Origin: Psychrobacter sanguinis
GTDB taxonomy: Bacteria; Pseudomonadota; Gammaproteobacteria; Pseudomonadales; Moraxellaceae
Reading direction: 5' to 3'
DNA: 64,000 nucleotides
Assembly (NCBI RefSeq): GCF_020736705.1
Contig: NZ_CP085990.1
Span: forward strand, 2,356,001 to 2,420,000
Below are positions 34,885-44,263 of the stretch, one piece after another (positions within the stretch are counted from its first letter, which is position 1; each line of letters begins with the position of its first letter). The notes under the pieces are model-generated. The model was not told the origin of the DNA, did no database searches, and saw only the letters and a program-made list of their open reading frames with translations. Both the position numbers and the translations under genes were made by a program.

Positions 34885-36162
34885 TTATATGAGTTTTGCT
34901 ATAACTTCATCTTGAGTCATTTCAGCTTGCTTGCAATACAGTTTCTCAATCTGATTTAAAGCCGTTCTAAGCTGCTTCTGTGACACCTGCACGTACTGCA
35001 ATGTCACATCATCGGTTGCCTTGGTCTCACGATGATTTAACAGCCTTTTAAGGACTGGGTAGTTGATGTTCAAGCTGTTGGCCACGGTGCCAAACGTGCG
35101 CCTTAAATCGTGGGGTGTGATATACATGCCATTTAATTCACCAATGCGTTTGTAGCTACGGGTTAAGTCAGTTATAGGTCCGTCAGTATTGCGTTGACTA
35201 CTTGGAAAAACCCAACGACTACCATCACTTAACCTCTTGCGTTCTTTGAGTAATGCTGCAAGTATTTTGCCCAGTGGCATGTCATAATCTGATCCGTTTT
35301 TTGTATCTCTAAATACGATATAACCGTTATCAAGATCAACGTCGGACCACTCAAGATTTTGACCTTCATTAAGTCTCACGCCAGTTAGCATAAACATTAG
35401 CATAAGATCGCGAGCATTATTACTATGTGGTGCTTGCATGTGCGAGCTGCGATCGGTGTATTTTAGTAATGTCTTAAAGAACTGGCCTAGATTTTCTTCT
35501 GCTACGTGCCTGGTACGTGGTTTTATATTATTCCAGTCCTTTTTGGCATTAAGTATCTTGATAGGCTGTTCTTTGATTATGAAGTCTTCATTCTCGTCTA
35601 AAAAACTATCTCTACAATAATTCCAAACTGATCTTAATGCCCTCATAGTCGCATTAGCTTGAGCCTTACTATTGGCGCTTATTTCTTTATGTTTCTTGCT
35701 GATCATGGCCTTGGTTATATCGTTAAGCGGCTTATCAAGCCAGTCACTAAGCTTACCTAATATCTGTCGGTCATAGGTTGTTATAGTTCCATCTGAAAGC
35801 TCTGATTTCATTTCTTTAAAATAATTATAAGCCTCTAGCAAAGTAGGTACTTGTGGTGCCTTGCTCTCTTCATCTTCAATCTCTGGTAGCTCATGCAGTC
35901 CCTCGTAAGGGTGTAATCCTTGTCTGATATTTACCATCATTGCAGTTGCTTTTTCACGTGCGGCTGTTAGAGTAGTCATGTGAACTTCATCAACTAGCGT
36001 GCGGTACATTTTTTTGTTAATACGTCTGTTTAAAATATAACGTTTGCTCTTAGTGCCAACGTATAATGCAAAACCCGTCAAAACTTCATCAGGATATATC
36101 TTATAACCACTTTCAGTAAGTGGTAGATCATCAATAAACTTCTTCGTTAGCTTAACTTTCAT
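34885..36162 (-). CDS. int: Tyrosine-type prophage integrase
   Basis: A 425-residue protein. Residues 1-90 are the P4-type arm-binding domain (KLTKKFIDDLP, DEVLTGFALYVG). The core-binding region follows (residues 105-190). The catalytic domain has R in TGVRLNEG (near 262), H351-D-L-R-R in HDLRRTFGT, H in LNHRE and the nucleophile in QYVQVS (Y about 390). It recombines attP with the tRNA-Ile2 site. It reads towards the prophage interior; the tRNA fragment lies 170 bases upstream of its start. All catalytic residues are present, so excision may still work. Confidence 0.95.
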   Translation of the reverse strand: MKVKLTKKFIDDLPLTESGYKIYPDEVLTGFALYVGTKSKRYILNRRINKKMYRTLVDEVHMTTLTAAREKATAMMVNIRQGLHPYEGLHELPEIEDEESKAPQVPTLLEAYNYFKEMKSELSDGTITTYDRQILGKLSDWLDKPLNDITKAMISKKHKEISANSKAQANATMRALRSVWNYCRDSFLDENEDFIIKEQPIKILNAKKDWNNIKPRTRHVAEENLGQFFKTLLKYTDRSSHMQAPHSNNARDLMLMFMLTGVRLNEGQNLEWSDVDLDNGYIVFRDTKNGSDYDMPLGKILAALLKERKRLSDGSRWVFPSSQRNTDGPITDLTRSYKRIGELNGMYITPHDLRRTFGTVANSLNINYPVLKRLLNHRETKATDDVTLQYVQVSQKQLRTALNQIEKLYCKQAEMTQDEVIAKLI

Positions 36163-36193
36163 AGCCTTCCCTCAAGACAACAATTAACAACAA

Positions 36194-36212
36194 TGCTATA
36201 TAGCATATAGCA
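36194..36212. promoter_or_regulatory. Inverted repeat upstream of int
   Basis: TGCTATA (36194-36200) and TATAGCA (36206-36212) form a perfect inverted repeat 30 bases before the int start codon. On the minus strand it offers TATA-rich -10-like sequence. It could be a repressor or directionality-factor site, or part of the core promoter. Confidence 0.45.
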
Positions 36213-36290
36213 CGAGTTAGCTTAATTAAAGTACATAAAAAGTATATAAAGTATTAAATTGATGATAAGAGCTGCTTTTTCTTTGAGCAT

Positions 36291-36326
36291 TAAAAAACCC
36301 TTACAACCTTTGAGTTGTAAGGGTTT
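36291..36326 (-). terminator. Terminator of the displaced tRNA-Ile2 3' end
   Basis: AAACCCTTACAAC (36295-36307) pairs with GTTGTAAGGGTTT (36314-36326). On the minus strand six Ts follow. It lies right after the tRNA fragment, as a tRNA terminator would. Confidence 0.8.
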
Positions 36327-36331
36327 GAAGT

Positions 36332-36382
36332 TGGTGGGCCCAGTAGGACTTGAACCTACGACCAAAGGATTATGAATCCTTT
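36332..36382 (-). other. 3' fragment of tRNA-Ile2 (CAU): prophage attachment site
   Basis: Read on the minus strand, the sequence ends in a tRNA acceptor 3' strand TGGGCCC-A-CCA, preceded by a T arm (GTAGG TTCAAGT CCTAC) and an anticodon arm with loop TTCATAA. The TTGGTCG linker before the T stem is like ileX-type tRNA-Ile2, where CAU is converted to lysidine-AU, rather than tRNA-Met. No D arm or matching GGGCCCA 5' strand follows, so only about 51 bases of the gene are here. It is one att of the prophage; the intact gene should lie at the other end. Confidence 0.8.
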
Positions 36383-36505
36383 GTACCATGTCTAAATTTA
36401 AGCACCTTTGCTGTGAGACGGGGAGTTTTCCGGACAGTTGGGGACTGTCCAGCTCGTCGCAAAGCAAAATCTATGATTTTTCTGGAAGGTTAGCATAAGT
36501 ATATG

Positions 36506-36799
36506 TCACTCGTCTTCGCTTGGGTTGTGTAGCGTGTATAGTTTCGGGAACTGTTCCGCACTGACTACTTTGAATTCATTTTCATCTTCACGTACTAACC
36601 ACTGATGAGGTTTTAAAGTTACAACATCGTCGCCCTTAGTAAGTATAAGCGTCGGTAAGCCTCCATCGAATACAGCACTTGTTTTAACGTCACATTTCAA
36701 GTCATCAATCCAGTTCGCCAGCTGTATCAACTCGCCACCACTAAACGGATGGGCTTCAACCAATTTACCAAACTTAGTGCAATATAATTTCATTCTCAT
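36506..36799 (-). CDS. Small phage-type protein outside the att site
   Basis: A 97-residue protein with AAGGAA nine bases before the ATG. The C-terminal half (LILTKGDDVVTLKPHQWLVR then AEQFPKLYTL) matches the shape of small phage proteins that end in a GDWI-type segment plus KPDIFxxTY. The function is unknown. It lies beyond the tRNA fragment, so it may be a remnant of an older element sharing this integration spot. Confidence 0.55.
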   Translation of the reverse strand: MRMKLYCTKFGKLVEAHPFSGGELIQLANWIDDLKCDVKTSAVFDGGLPTLILTKGDDVVTLKPHQWLVREDENEFKVVSAEQFPKLYTLHNPSEDE

Positions 36800-37449
36800 C
36801 TCACTGTTCCTTATGTTTTAATCCATGCACCCGTGATTGGGTGCGAAGCAAGTAAAAATTTATAAACTTTACTCGACTATTTTTAAACGGCTATCATAAA
36901 CTATCTAGGCGATGGTGAAGTATTGGGTTGTGATCATTCGAGCAGTGAACATTTTCTAAGCCACCTTCTGCATAACCTTACAGTGAAACAAATAGTAAAT
37001 ATTGGTACGTTTAGAGTGCGGAATGATTTTTAGATCAAAAGAAGAAAAGCTATTATTTGTATAGGCATTACTGTTTGGCATGGTTAGCGCACCGCAAATA
37101 TTTAAATTAATTTAATACATAATTTAATAATATTGTATTATTTAAGTATAAGCAATGTACTAACACATCTTAGGCGACAAGAGATGTCGCCTTATTTGAT
37201 AAGTAAAGGATAAGATAGGGGAAGCGCGAGAAATGATAGCCAGATTATAGTAACTAACTAGGTATGATTTACAACCCGACATTTATGAGAAGCTTGACGA
37301 TTATAGAAAAGTAAAGCATAAGTCCGTTTCTCTCTATAATAACGAGGTTTGGTGCTACTATGCATTAATTAGCAAAAATCTGTTAAAAAGTTTCTCCAGT
37401 TAACCTTTTGTAATTTTAATCATAATTGTTTTTAGAATAGTGCTGTTTA
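36800..37449. other. 650-base gene-free region
   Basis: No coding frame with a ribosome site is seen. It holds a hairpin AGGCGACA ... TGTCGCCT at about 37171-37193, followed by ATTT and so only a weak terminator. The rest is AT-rich and resembles decayed sequence. Confidence 0.4.
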
Positions 37450-38169
37450 TTAAAGATCACTCTGTTCCAGATTATTTAAAAATGCCGCAAAGCCCTCGGA
37501 CGCTCGAGCTTCTAAGCGACTACTGGTGGTAACACGTACTTTATTACTCCATAAGATGTCATAACCTTGTGCTTTAAATTTATTTACCAAGTCTACGTCC
37601 TCATGGCAAGCAAGGGGAGCAAATCCGCCTACATTGAGATAAGCCTTGCTGCTAAAGCTTAAGTTGGCCCCATGAATGTGATGGTGACCCATGACGTCTT
37701 GATAATGGGCTAAATAGTCTTGTTTGGTCTGAGGGGTTAAATGGTCCCATTTATCGATACTCACCACCCCGCAAATCATAGCCGTAGACTGTTCTGATAG
37801 TGCTTGAGTGGCAATATGCGCCACTTGTTGAGTTAGCCAATCGGGTGATACCACAGAGTCGGCATCTGTGCAGGCAATCCATATCGCTCCTTGGTCAATA
37901 GCCTCAATAATGCCGGCATCACGTACTTTGCCGACACAGCGATAGTCACAACTAATATAATCGACGCCTGCAGCTTTAACCAAGGTAAGGGTATCATCTG
38001 CACAACTATCAAGTACCACGATTGCAAAGGCTTCGATAGAGGGAGGTAGCTGATTAATAGCGATCTTAATCGATGCGAGGCAGTCAGCAATGGTATCGGC
38101 CTCATTATGAGCAGGAATGACAATGCCAATTTTGAAGTCAGGACTTAGTGTGTTGTTTATAGCGGACAT
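37450..38169 (-). CDS. GT2-family glycosyltransferase
   Basis: A 239-residue GT-A fold enzyme. It opens with IGIVIPAHNEADTIADCL, has a DxD-type CTDADS near residue 101, and a CHEDVDL acceptor-side acid motif near 197. No membrane segment, so it acts in the cytoplasm or at the inner leaflet on a nucleotide-sugar and an unknown acceptor. It is the last gene of a four-gene leftward cluster with a methyltransferase, PIG-L deacetylase and an acyl-CoA-dehydrogenase-like protein; 132 bases separate it from the methyltransferase gene. Confidence 0.85.
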   Translation of the reverse strand: MSAINNTLSPDFKIGIVIPAHNEADTIADCLASIKIAINQLPPSIEAFAIVVLDSCADDTLTLVKAAGVDYISCDYRCVGKVRDAGIIEAIDQGAIWIACTDADSVVSPDWLTQQVAHIATQALSEQSTAMICGVVSIDKWDHLTPQTKQDYLAHYQDVMGHHHIHGANLSFSSKAYLNVGGFAPLACHEDVDLVNKFKAQGYDILWSNKVRVTTSSRLEARASEGFAAFLNNLEQSDL

Positions 38170-38301
38170 ATCTCATCCCTTAAATTGCCCTTTATTTTAG
38201 GTATTTTATTAAGCATCAGATCGTATCGTTCTGTTCTATTCTATTCTATACAATGCACGAGTGTTAAATTCATTACCGCTAAACCTAGTATAAAAACATT
38301 T

Positions 38302-39048
38302 TTAGACTAGATTCTCGCTCATAGCAACTGTATTCGACGAGTGCTGCCAAATATCTAACAAAAAATCACTGTCCACAATCTTGCTTTGGTGGGTAAAAGT
38401 CAGAGGATTACTGTCCGTTTGATTGATCGAATTAAACGCTTGATATAAGCGCTGGTGTACCTTCTCACCATTCATCTCAAAACCTTCAATGTCATAGCGC
38501 CAATGACAGCAGAGTAAGGTACCCCCGACAGCAAGATTTTGACCAATCCAAGCAGTGACTCTATCTATATCTTCTGCCGATAAGTAATATAAAATTTCAC
38601 TAATAACGATCAAATCAAAGGGTGCTTTCAAAGCAAACGGTTTATCTGAAACAGGCTCATTATCGATAGTGAATAATACGTTCGGTATCACTCCTTGTAT
38701 CACTCGCACATGAGACAAGTCAGCCAAACGCTGCTGAGCAAGTTGCACCGCTTGTTTGTTGCCATCAATGCTTAGTAAAGACTGACAGCGCCGAGCAAGT
38801 AGTTCGCTAAACACCCCATTGCCACATCCTAATTCAATAGCTCTGCCATATTCAGCTTGTGGTAAGACTGCAAGGCACATGTCACGTTTGCGTTTTTCAT
38901 ACCAACGTGTTTGATACTGCCAAGGGTCGGTATTGTCCTGATATAACGTATCAAAATAGGTTTCTGAATAAGTCGTGGCTTCTTCATTAAAGGCGTTGCG
39001 ACTACCAACTTCAACAAGGTCAGTTAGCGTGTTAAGGTTATTACTCAT
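38302..39048 (-). CDS. SAM-dependent methyltransferase, NodS-like
   Basis: About 248 residues from the ATG at 39048, which overlaps the PIG-L stop by eight bases (ATGAGTAA). Motif I is AIELGCGNGVFSELLA and a post-I acid lies in LLSIDGNKQAV; later LIVISEILYYLS is typical of NodS-type N-methyltransferases. NodS acts on de-N-acetylated glucosamine, and here the neighbour is a PIG-L-type deacetylase, so both may modify one amino-sugar. The product is unknown. Confidence 0.85.
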   Translation of the reverse strand: MSNNLNTLTDLVEVGSRNAFNEEATTYSETYFDTLYQDNTDPWQYQTRWYEKRKRDMCLAVLPQAEYGRAIELGCGNGVFSELLARRCQSLLSIDGNKQAVQLAQQRLADLSHVRVIQGVIPNVLFTIDNEPVSDKPFALKAPFDLIVISEILYYLSAEDIDRVTAWIGQNLAVGGTLLCCHWRYDIEGFEMNGEKVHQRLYQAFNSINQTDSNPLTFTHQSKIVDSDFLLDIWQHSSNTVAMSENLV

Positions 39049-39943
39049 ACAGATATACTTCCCAAGGCTGGCTAATTCTAGTGATGGTTTGAGCAGATAA
39101 AATAGGGGGGTTGCCGGTACTGTCATCGACCGTAATTTGACTTTCGAAACAGTGAATGGCATCCACTTTACGCTGCAGTTGCTCAGTCGTTAATTCAAAT
39201 CTGACCGCATTTTGCCAGGGTATGCGGCTATCGGAAGGCTTGGCCCAATGCCACGCCCAGATTAGGGCTTGATAGCAATCCAAGTTATGCTGCTTGGCAT
39301 AGGTAGTCACCACATGACCGGTTGCTTCATGGTCAGGGTGTCCATCATGAACAAAAGGCGTTATCAAAATATCATTGGGCTGGATAATGTCGTCAAGCTT
39401 CTGATAAAACAGTTCTTGCTGCTCAAACACTTTACCGTCTTCCAAATCTAAAGCAGCAGTAGCCACTTGATGTTCTATACCTAAGACTTTTAAGGCGGCA
39501 ACGCTTTCATTAGGACGGATTACTGCAAGTTTACTGGGTGGATAAATTTGAGAGTCAGGGTGGCTTTGGGTACCATTGGTAACATGAACCAATAAGATAG
39601 GATTGCCATTGGCTGCTAACTTTTGCAGTAATCCAGCACAGCCCAATATCTCATCGTCAGGATGCGGTGCAAAGACACATACCCGAGGCAGTTGCGTTTC
39701 GGCTTCGGCTAGCCTAGGAGCTGGGAAGTCTGCACAAAAGCTTTTAGCGATATCTAATTTTGGTAAATCATGCAGACCTTGCCAGTTCTGCCATGCTTCT
39801 TGGCTAGTCCCTTCACCTTCAATGACACGGTCGCCAACGATGGGATGATTATGCTCTTTGTTTTTAGAGCCGTCTTTATTATCCGAGTGACTAGGTTGAT
39901 CTTTTTGCTGACCGATATTGGTATCAGAGCCTACAGTTGCCAT
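39041..39943 (-). CDS. PIG-L/LmbE-family N-deacetylase
   Basis: A 300-residue protein. The zinc site is FAPHPDDEILG near residue 92, and the second metal ligand is in VHDGHPDHEATG near residue 200. The first 55 residues are polar and probably disordered. The family removes acetyl groups from GlcNAc-type substrates. It overlaps the upstream acyl-CoA-dehydrogenase-like gene by 13 bases and the methyltransferase by eight, so the three are co-translated. Confidence 0.9.
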   Translation of the reverse strand: MATVGSDTNIGQQKDQPSHSDNKDGSKNKEHNHPIVGDRVIEGEGTSQEAWQNWQGLHDLPKLDIAKSFCADFPAPRLAEAETQLPRVCVFAPHPDDEILGCAGLLQKLAANGNPILLVHVTNGTQSHPDSQIYPPSKLAVIRPNESVAALKVLGIEHQVATAALDLEDGKVFEQQELFYQKLDDIIQPNDILITPFVHDGHPDHEATGHVVTTYAKQHNLDCYQALIWAWHWAKPSDSRIPWQNAVRFELTTEQLQRKVDAIHCFESQITVDDSTGNPPILSAQTITRISQPWEVYLYE

Positions 39944-41052
39944 ATATTGCCCTCTGCCTGAAAACTGGTTAACTCTCCAATTCTTTGCAAATCAAAGGCG
40001 CCATGACTTTGACGAATAAATACAGTCAAATCCGCTGATAAGGTAGCAAAGTGCGCATTACCACAAAAAGGCGCTGCCCCTAAAGCTTGTCCAACCGTCT
40101 CTATCACTTGTCGTGCCAGCTGCTCAATATTTGTTCTTAACTGACGGATAGCAAGCTCATGATTGTCTTCAGGCTGACTGTCTATCAAATAAGCAACTTG
40201 ATGCAAATACTGGCGAGAGACGGCCAAATCACTACTTATTTGACCTAAATACATGGCTTTATAGTCATTGGGTTTTTGTTGATAAGACTCAATTAAGTAG
40301 GCCGCCAAGCTTGCAGTCGCCCCATACCAACAAGCAGCGACACCCGCTGCACCATGCCAAAAGCCGACACGATCTAGATAAGCATTGGGAGTGCCCACTT
40401 GAGTGGCTGCAACGTGATCAAAGGTGACGGTCGCGGTGTCTGTAGCTTGCATACCTACCGCTTGCCAAGCACTATTATCAATGTCGATACCACTTTGATT
40501 CATGTCTACGGTCAGCAACTGTGATTTACCCTGCTCATCACGATAAGTCATCAGCGCATAGTCCACGATATGGGCACCTGAACACCAAGATTTAGAGCCA
40601 CTAATTTTGCCATCTTGATAACGAATAGGGTTGGGGTGACCTTCAGCCGCCCATACCGCCCAGAGACCTTGCTGCGTTTCGCCATGACCCAATTCATATA
40701 GGATGCTTAGCGCATCAAGATGTGATTCAAACCACTTAGCAAGGGTTAAGTCGATGCCTGAGATATAGGCCAAGACTTGCCAACGTAGTAAAGTCGATGA
40801 TTCTGTATTCTTATTCTGACCTTCGTTATTTTGTTTATTGACACTCTCTAGATTGCTAGCATCAGTACTGACTTGAGCAGGATGAGGAATTTCATCAGAA
40901 AAAGTCACTAACACTTGTAACACCTTCTGGCGAATGTCATCAGTCATATTAAAGGTATCACAACGCTTATTGTGCTGATTAATAGGTAATAAAGATTCTA
41001 CACTGGCTCTAATACGTGCCAGCAAGCCATTTTTTTCCTCTGAAATTGACAT
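39931..41052 (-). CDS. Acyl-CoA-dehydrogenase-like protein
   Basis: A 373-residue protein with the middle beta domain of the family (KISGSKSWCSGAHIVDYAL) and the C-terminal helical bundle. The usual catalytic Glu near the end is not obvious: the region reads SHGAFDLQRIGEL, so dehydrogenation is not assured. It leads the operon with the PIG-L, NodS-like and GT2 genes. A flavoprotein oxidising an acyl or amine group of the same product is one reading. Confidence 0.8.
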   Translation of the reverse strand: MSISEEKNGLLARIRASVESLLPINQHNKRCDTFNMTDDIRQKVLQVLVTFSDEIPHPAQVSTDASNLESVNKQNNEGQNKNTESSTLLRWQVLAYISGIDLTLAKWFESHLDALSILYELGHGETQQGLWAVWAAEGHPNPIRYQDGKISGSKSWCSGAHIVDYALMTYRDEQGKSQLLTVDMNQSGIDIDNSAWQAVGMQATDTATVTFDHVAATQVGTPNAYLDRVGFWHGAAGVAACWYGATASLAAYLIESYQQKPNDYKAMYLGQISSDLAVSRQYLHQVAYLIDSQPEDNHELAIRQLRTNIEQLARQVIETVGQALGAAPFCGNAHFATLSADLTVFIRQSHGAFDLQRIGELTSFQAEGNIWQL

Positions 41053-41158
41053 AATAGGTTCCTAAATAATTATTATTTAAATTGCCTGTTAGATTTAATC
41101 TTAATAAGTTTAATAGTCTTTATAAGTTTAATAGTTCTACAACAGCCGTAATTTGGGT

Positions 41159-42763
41159 CTAGACCACTTGGTATAGATCTTCCAAAAAGTCTTGCTGCCA
41201 AGACTGTAAGTTATCCTGCTTCAACCCATTTAATAGGGCTTGATGGCGTTCTTTTCGTTCCTGCAGTGGCATACTAAGTGCGGTATTTAACCCTTGAACT
41301 ATGCTATCAGGTTGCTGAGGATCAATAATGACCGCTGCCTGCATTTGTTCAGCCGCACCAGCATAGCGGGACAGTAATAACACACCTGGATTAGCGGGAT
41401 TTTGGGCCGCAATGTATTCTTTAGCGACCAAGTTCATGCCATCTTTTAGTGAATTGACCCAGCCGATATCACTGTGCCAAAACGCCTTCATCAATGTTTC
41501 GTGACTTAATACGTTTTCGCAATAAGAAATGGCTTGCCAACGTCTTTTAAAGGCGGCTGTACTGAGGCCCTCTATACTCGGCGCAGTTTCATTAATAGCG
41601 TCTAAATCAACAGACCCTAACTTAACCGATTCGGATATTTCATCCGTGCCCAAAAACTGCTGATTAATGTCATGAACTGATTGTCTAACATTGTCATAAA
41701 GTCGCTGATAAACACTGAGATCTAAGCGGCTAGGGCAGGCAATCTGAAATAGTTTTAATTGGTTTTGATAGTTAGGATATTGCTGCAGAAAAACACTATA
41801 AGCTGAAAATCGCTCTAATAGACCTTTAGAGTAGTCAATCCTATCGACAGCGATGATATTTTGGGCAGCCGCTTTGATATGGGTATTTTTATGAGTGTTC
41901 GGTTCGCATTCTAAGCCGTACTCTAAGCTTAGTGGGCTTACAAGCTGCTGAATTTTGGCAACATTGACCCCGATAGGATAAGCATCTACTGTCAAACGAT
42001 GCGGTCTGCTTGAGCCAATATTTACGGTTAAGCAATGCGCACTACCATGCTGTGTGACACTGCTTGGCTTTAGATAGTGTTGCATGACCGTTAAGCAATT
42101 CGCTTTATCATGCTGAGTTTGAGTGCCAATGACATCATAATGAGACAAATGCTTAATTAACTCAGGACTCCTATCAAGCTGCTGCCAAAACTTTAATGGC
42201 GCAAAAGGTATATGTAAAAAGAAGCCAATACGATTGGTGATACCCAATTGTCGACAATAATAAGCCACACTCAAAAAATGATAATCGTGAACCCAAATCA
42301 CATCGTCGGGCTGAATAAATTGCTTCAGCTGCTGGGCAAATAGGCGATTAACCGATTGATAACTGTCATAGTCCTCTGGCGCTTGTCGAATAAGATCGGT
42401 TTGCTCGTGCAATAAAGGCCACAAGACATTGTTGGCAAATCCGCAATAATAATGCTCGTACTGTTTGGGGGTTAGGGCAGTAGTAATATAAGTAATCTCT
42501 AGTGTAGAGGCGGGACAGCCGACACTGCTCAATACGGAGGTTGATTTTGTATAAGTAGTAAACTCATTACTGTTATCTTTATAACCGTTATCCAATACCG
42601 CAGAATCAGCGGTGTTATCACTCTCGGCAATTTGCCCATTCCAGCCCATCCAGATGCCTGAACTTTCTTTTAAGAGCTCAGATAATGCTACCGCAAGTCC
42701 CCCTGCCATAGGATTGTTATCAGGCATTTTCACTCGGTTAGATAACACAATTAAGCGACTCAT
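41159..42763 (-). CDS. otsA: Trehalose-6-phosphate synthase
   Basis: A 534-residue GT20 enzyme that joins UDP-glucose and glucose-6-phosphate. Landmarks: MSRLIVLSNRV start, MAGGLAVAL (UDP-glucose loop), WVHDYHFLSVAYYCR, DRIDYSKGLLERF and DGMNLVAKEYIAAQ. About 60 residues longer than E. coli OtsA, with extra sequence in the 60-90 region and in the 225-300 region. The stop codon region of otsB overlaps its ATG by four bases, so otsB-otsA are one operon. Product gives cold, salt and desiccation tolerance. Confidence 0.95.
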   Translation of the reverse strand: MSRLIVLSNRVKMPDNNPMAGGLAVALSELLKESSGIWMGWNGQIAESDNTADSAVLDNGYKDNSNEFTTYTKSTSVLSSVGCPASTLEITYITTALTPKQYEHYYCGFANNVLWPLLHEQTDLIRQAPEDYDSYQSVNRLFAQQLKQFIQPDDVIWVHDYHFLSVAYYCRQLGITNRIGFFLHIPFAPLKFWQQLDRSPELIKHLSHYDVIGTQTQHDKANCLTVMQHYLKPSSVTQHGSAHCLTVNIGSSRPHRLTVDAYPIGVNVAKIQQLVSPLSLEYGLECEPNTHKNTHIKAAAQNIIAVDRIDYSKGLLERFSAYSVFLQQYPNYQNQLKLFQIACPSRLDLSVYQRLYDNVRQSVHDINQQFLGTDEISESVKLGSVDLDAINETAPSIEGLSTAAFKRRWQAISYCENVLSHETLMKAFWHSDIGWVNSLKDGMNLVAKEYIAAQNPANPGVLLLSRYAGAAEQMQAAVIIDPQQPDSIVQGLNTALSMPLQERKERHQALLNGLKQDNLQSWQQDFLEDLYQVV

Positions 42764-43623
42764 AGGCAGTCACTCATTGTCATTTTTACAAAGCCTTCAA
42801 GTAACTCGCTAACCGCATCAATATCTTGTACATAATAATTAGCGCACGTAGGCTCATTGCCTACTTTAATACCGATACCTTGTAATTGCTTAGGAAATTT
42901 AGAATCAGAATTTGTTGACTGCTCTACTGGAATACTGAGGTTTTGAACTGCCTCAAATCCCGCTTCATCGGTAATATCATCGCCAATAAAAATAGGGCAT
43001 AGCGGCTGACTTTGTGACATATATTGTTGTAAAGCTAATATGGCCGTACCTTTATTAATCCCTTTAGGTACCGCTTCCCACACATATTTGCCAGGCTTTA
43101 ACGTCCAGTTATCAAGATTGTGTATAGCGTTAGACATTAGGCTATGGCTGATATCCGCCAGAGTAGGATCTTTACGATAATGCAGGGCAGAGGAATAGGG
43201 TTTATTTTCTATCCTTAAATCAGGATAAGGCTGGCAAGCCACAGTCAGGTTTTGCTTAATTTGACTCAATTCTAAAAGGTCGATTTCTCCCATAGGGTCC
43301 TGTTTCCATGACATCTCTAAACCATGGGTCGCCGCAATTGGCACCTGTAATGGCGATAACATCTGCTTCGCTTCAACAAGACTGCGTCCCGTTACTATGC
43401 CAACTTGGATGCCAGAACTTTGAATATTTTGCAAAAGGGTCAATGTAGAGAGCGGAATAAAGCTGTCTTTAGGATTCAGTGTAAATTCAGCAAGCGTGCC
43501 ATCTATGTCCAAAAACAAGCAATAGTGAGAGACAGCAGACAAATAATCAGCAAGATTATCTGGTCCGATGAGAGTAGGAGAGGTAGTAGGTGTTTCTAAA
43601 TCAGTAAGTTGTGCTGAATTCAC
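42760..43623 (-). CDS. otsB: Trehalose-6-phosphate phosphatase
   Basis: A 287-residue HAD-family enzyme. Nucleophile motif LFLDIDGTLAEF (D39, D41), motif II in GIVTGRSLVEAK and the late acidic motif GDDITDEAGFE. It dephosphorylates the OtsA product to trehalose. It is the first gene of the operon, overlapping otsA by four bases. Confidence 0.95.
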   Translation of the reverse strand: MNSAQLTDLETPTTSPTLIGPDNLADYLSAVSHYCLFLDIDGTLAEFTLNPKDSFIPLSTLTLLQNIQSSGIQVGIVTGRSLVEAKQMLSPLQVPIAATHGLEMSWKQDPMGEIDLLELSQIKQNLTVACQPYPDLRIENKPYSSALHYRKDPTLADISHSLMSNAIHNLDNWTLKPGKYVWEAVPKGINKGTAILALQQYMSQSQPLCPIFIGDDITDEAGFEAVQNLSIPVEQSTNSDSKFPKQLQGIGIKVGNEPTCANYYVQDIDAVSELLEGFVKMTMSDCL

Positions 43624-44263
43624 GCTTTTGTCCTTTTTGACCTAAAAAGAGGCTTTCCCAGTAGGAAAATACTCTAAAAGGAGGTCCATTAAAATTTAAT
43701 TTAAGCCAAATTCATAGGTGGTTTTATAGGTAACCGTTTAATAATTATAGTAATAATAAACATAACCACTTTAATATCGTGGCATAAAAATAACTGTATT
43801 GCGATGACAATAATGTGTCGTTTGGTATGTGTTTTAGGAGAGAAGTTTTACAACGAAAACTGAATAATCGTTGTCGCTAACACGCGTTTAGTTAAAGGTG
43901 GAGTAATCATAATACCAATGATTTATAGATGAGTTTGAAGGGTCATTAAGCTCGGCTAGTCTCTTCAGTAGTTGCTTGAATAATTGCTTGTTCTGTTTTT
44001 AGCTATTAGTTCATTCTACTTGGGATAATGATGTTGTTAAGAAGGTCAATTAGAAGACGAACAGCAATAAAGAATAAGTCTAGTCTAATTAACTATATAA
44101 GTGAGGATTGGTGCATCGAATATAATTTATGGTTCACGCTCATCTATCACAAACCCATTTACCAATAGGTGTCTCTTTTAACTCACTGCTGACTTGAGAC
44201 TTTAGCACCCTGCTAAGGTAATTAAATAGCGGACTGGCCTGTTTGGCGATAAAGGAACAACAG
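43624..44263. other. 640-base divergent intergenic region
   Basis: It separates leftward otsBA from the rightward permease gene. It must contain both promoters. No RNA gene, repeat or operator could be recognised; the centre is AT-rich. Confidence 0.4.

Larger units (their letters stand above)
1..36382. mobile_element. Right-hand portion of a contractile-tailed prophage, running off the left edge
   Basis: Continuous phage-type genes (fibres, sheath, baseplate, spike, portal-like, holins, endolysin, antirestriction, integrase) fill this stretch. It ends at a tRNA-Ile2 3' fragment beside a tyrosine integrase. Terminase, capsid and lysogeny-control genes are not in the window, so the left boundary is unseen. 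A type III restriction-modification cargo block interrupts the late genes at about 16,130-22,250. At least one structural gene (15,848-16,129) is truncated, so the element may not form particles. Confidence 0.9.

Noticed and set aside
36332..36382. tRNA-Met assignment of the att fragment
   Set aside because: CAU also fits Met, but the linker and T-arm resemble ileX-type tRNA-Ile2; without the 5' half this stays an inference.
36222..36467. 81-codon minus-strand frame over the att site
   Set aside because: It reads through the tRNA fragment and its terminator; no ribosome site or family pattern.
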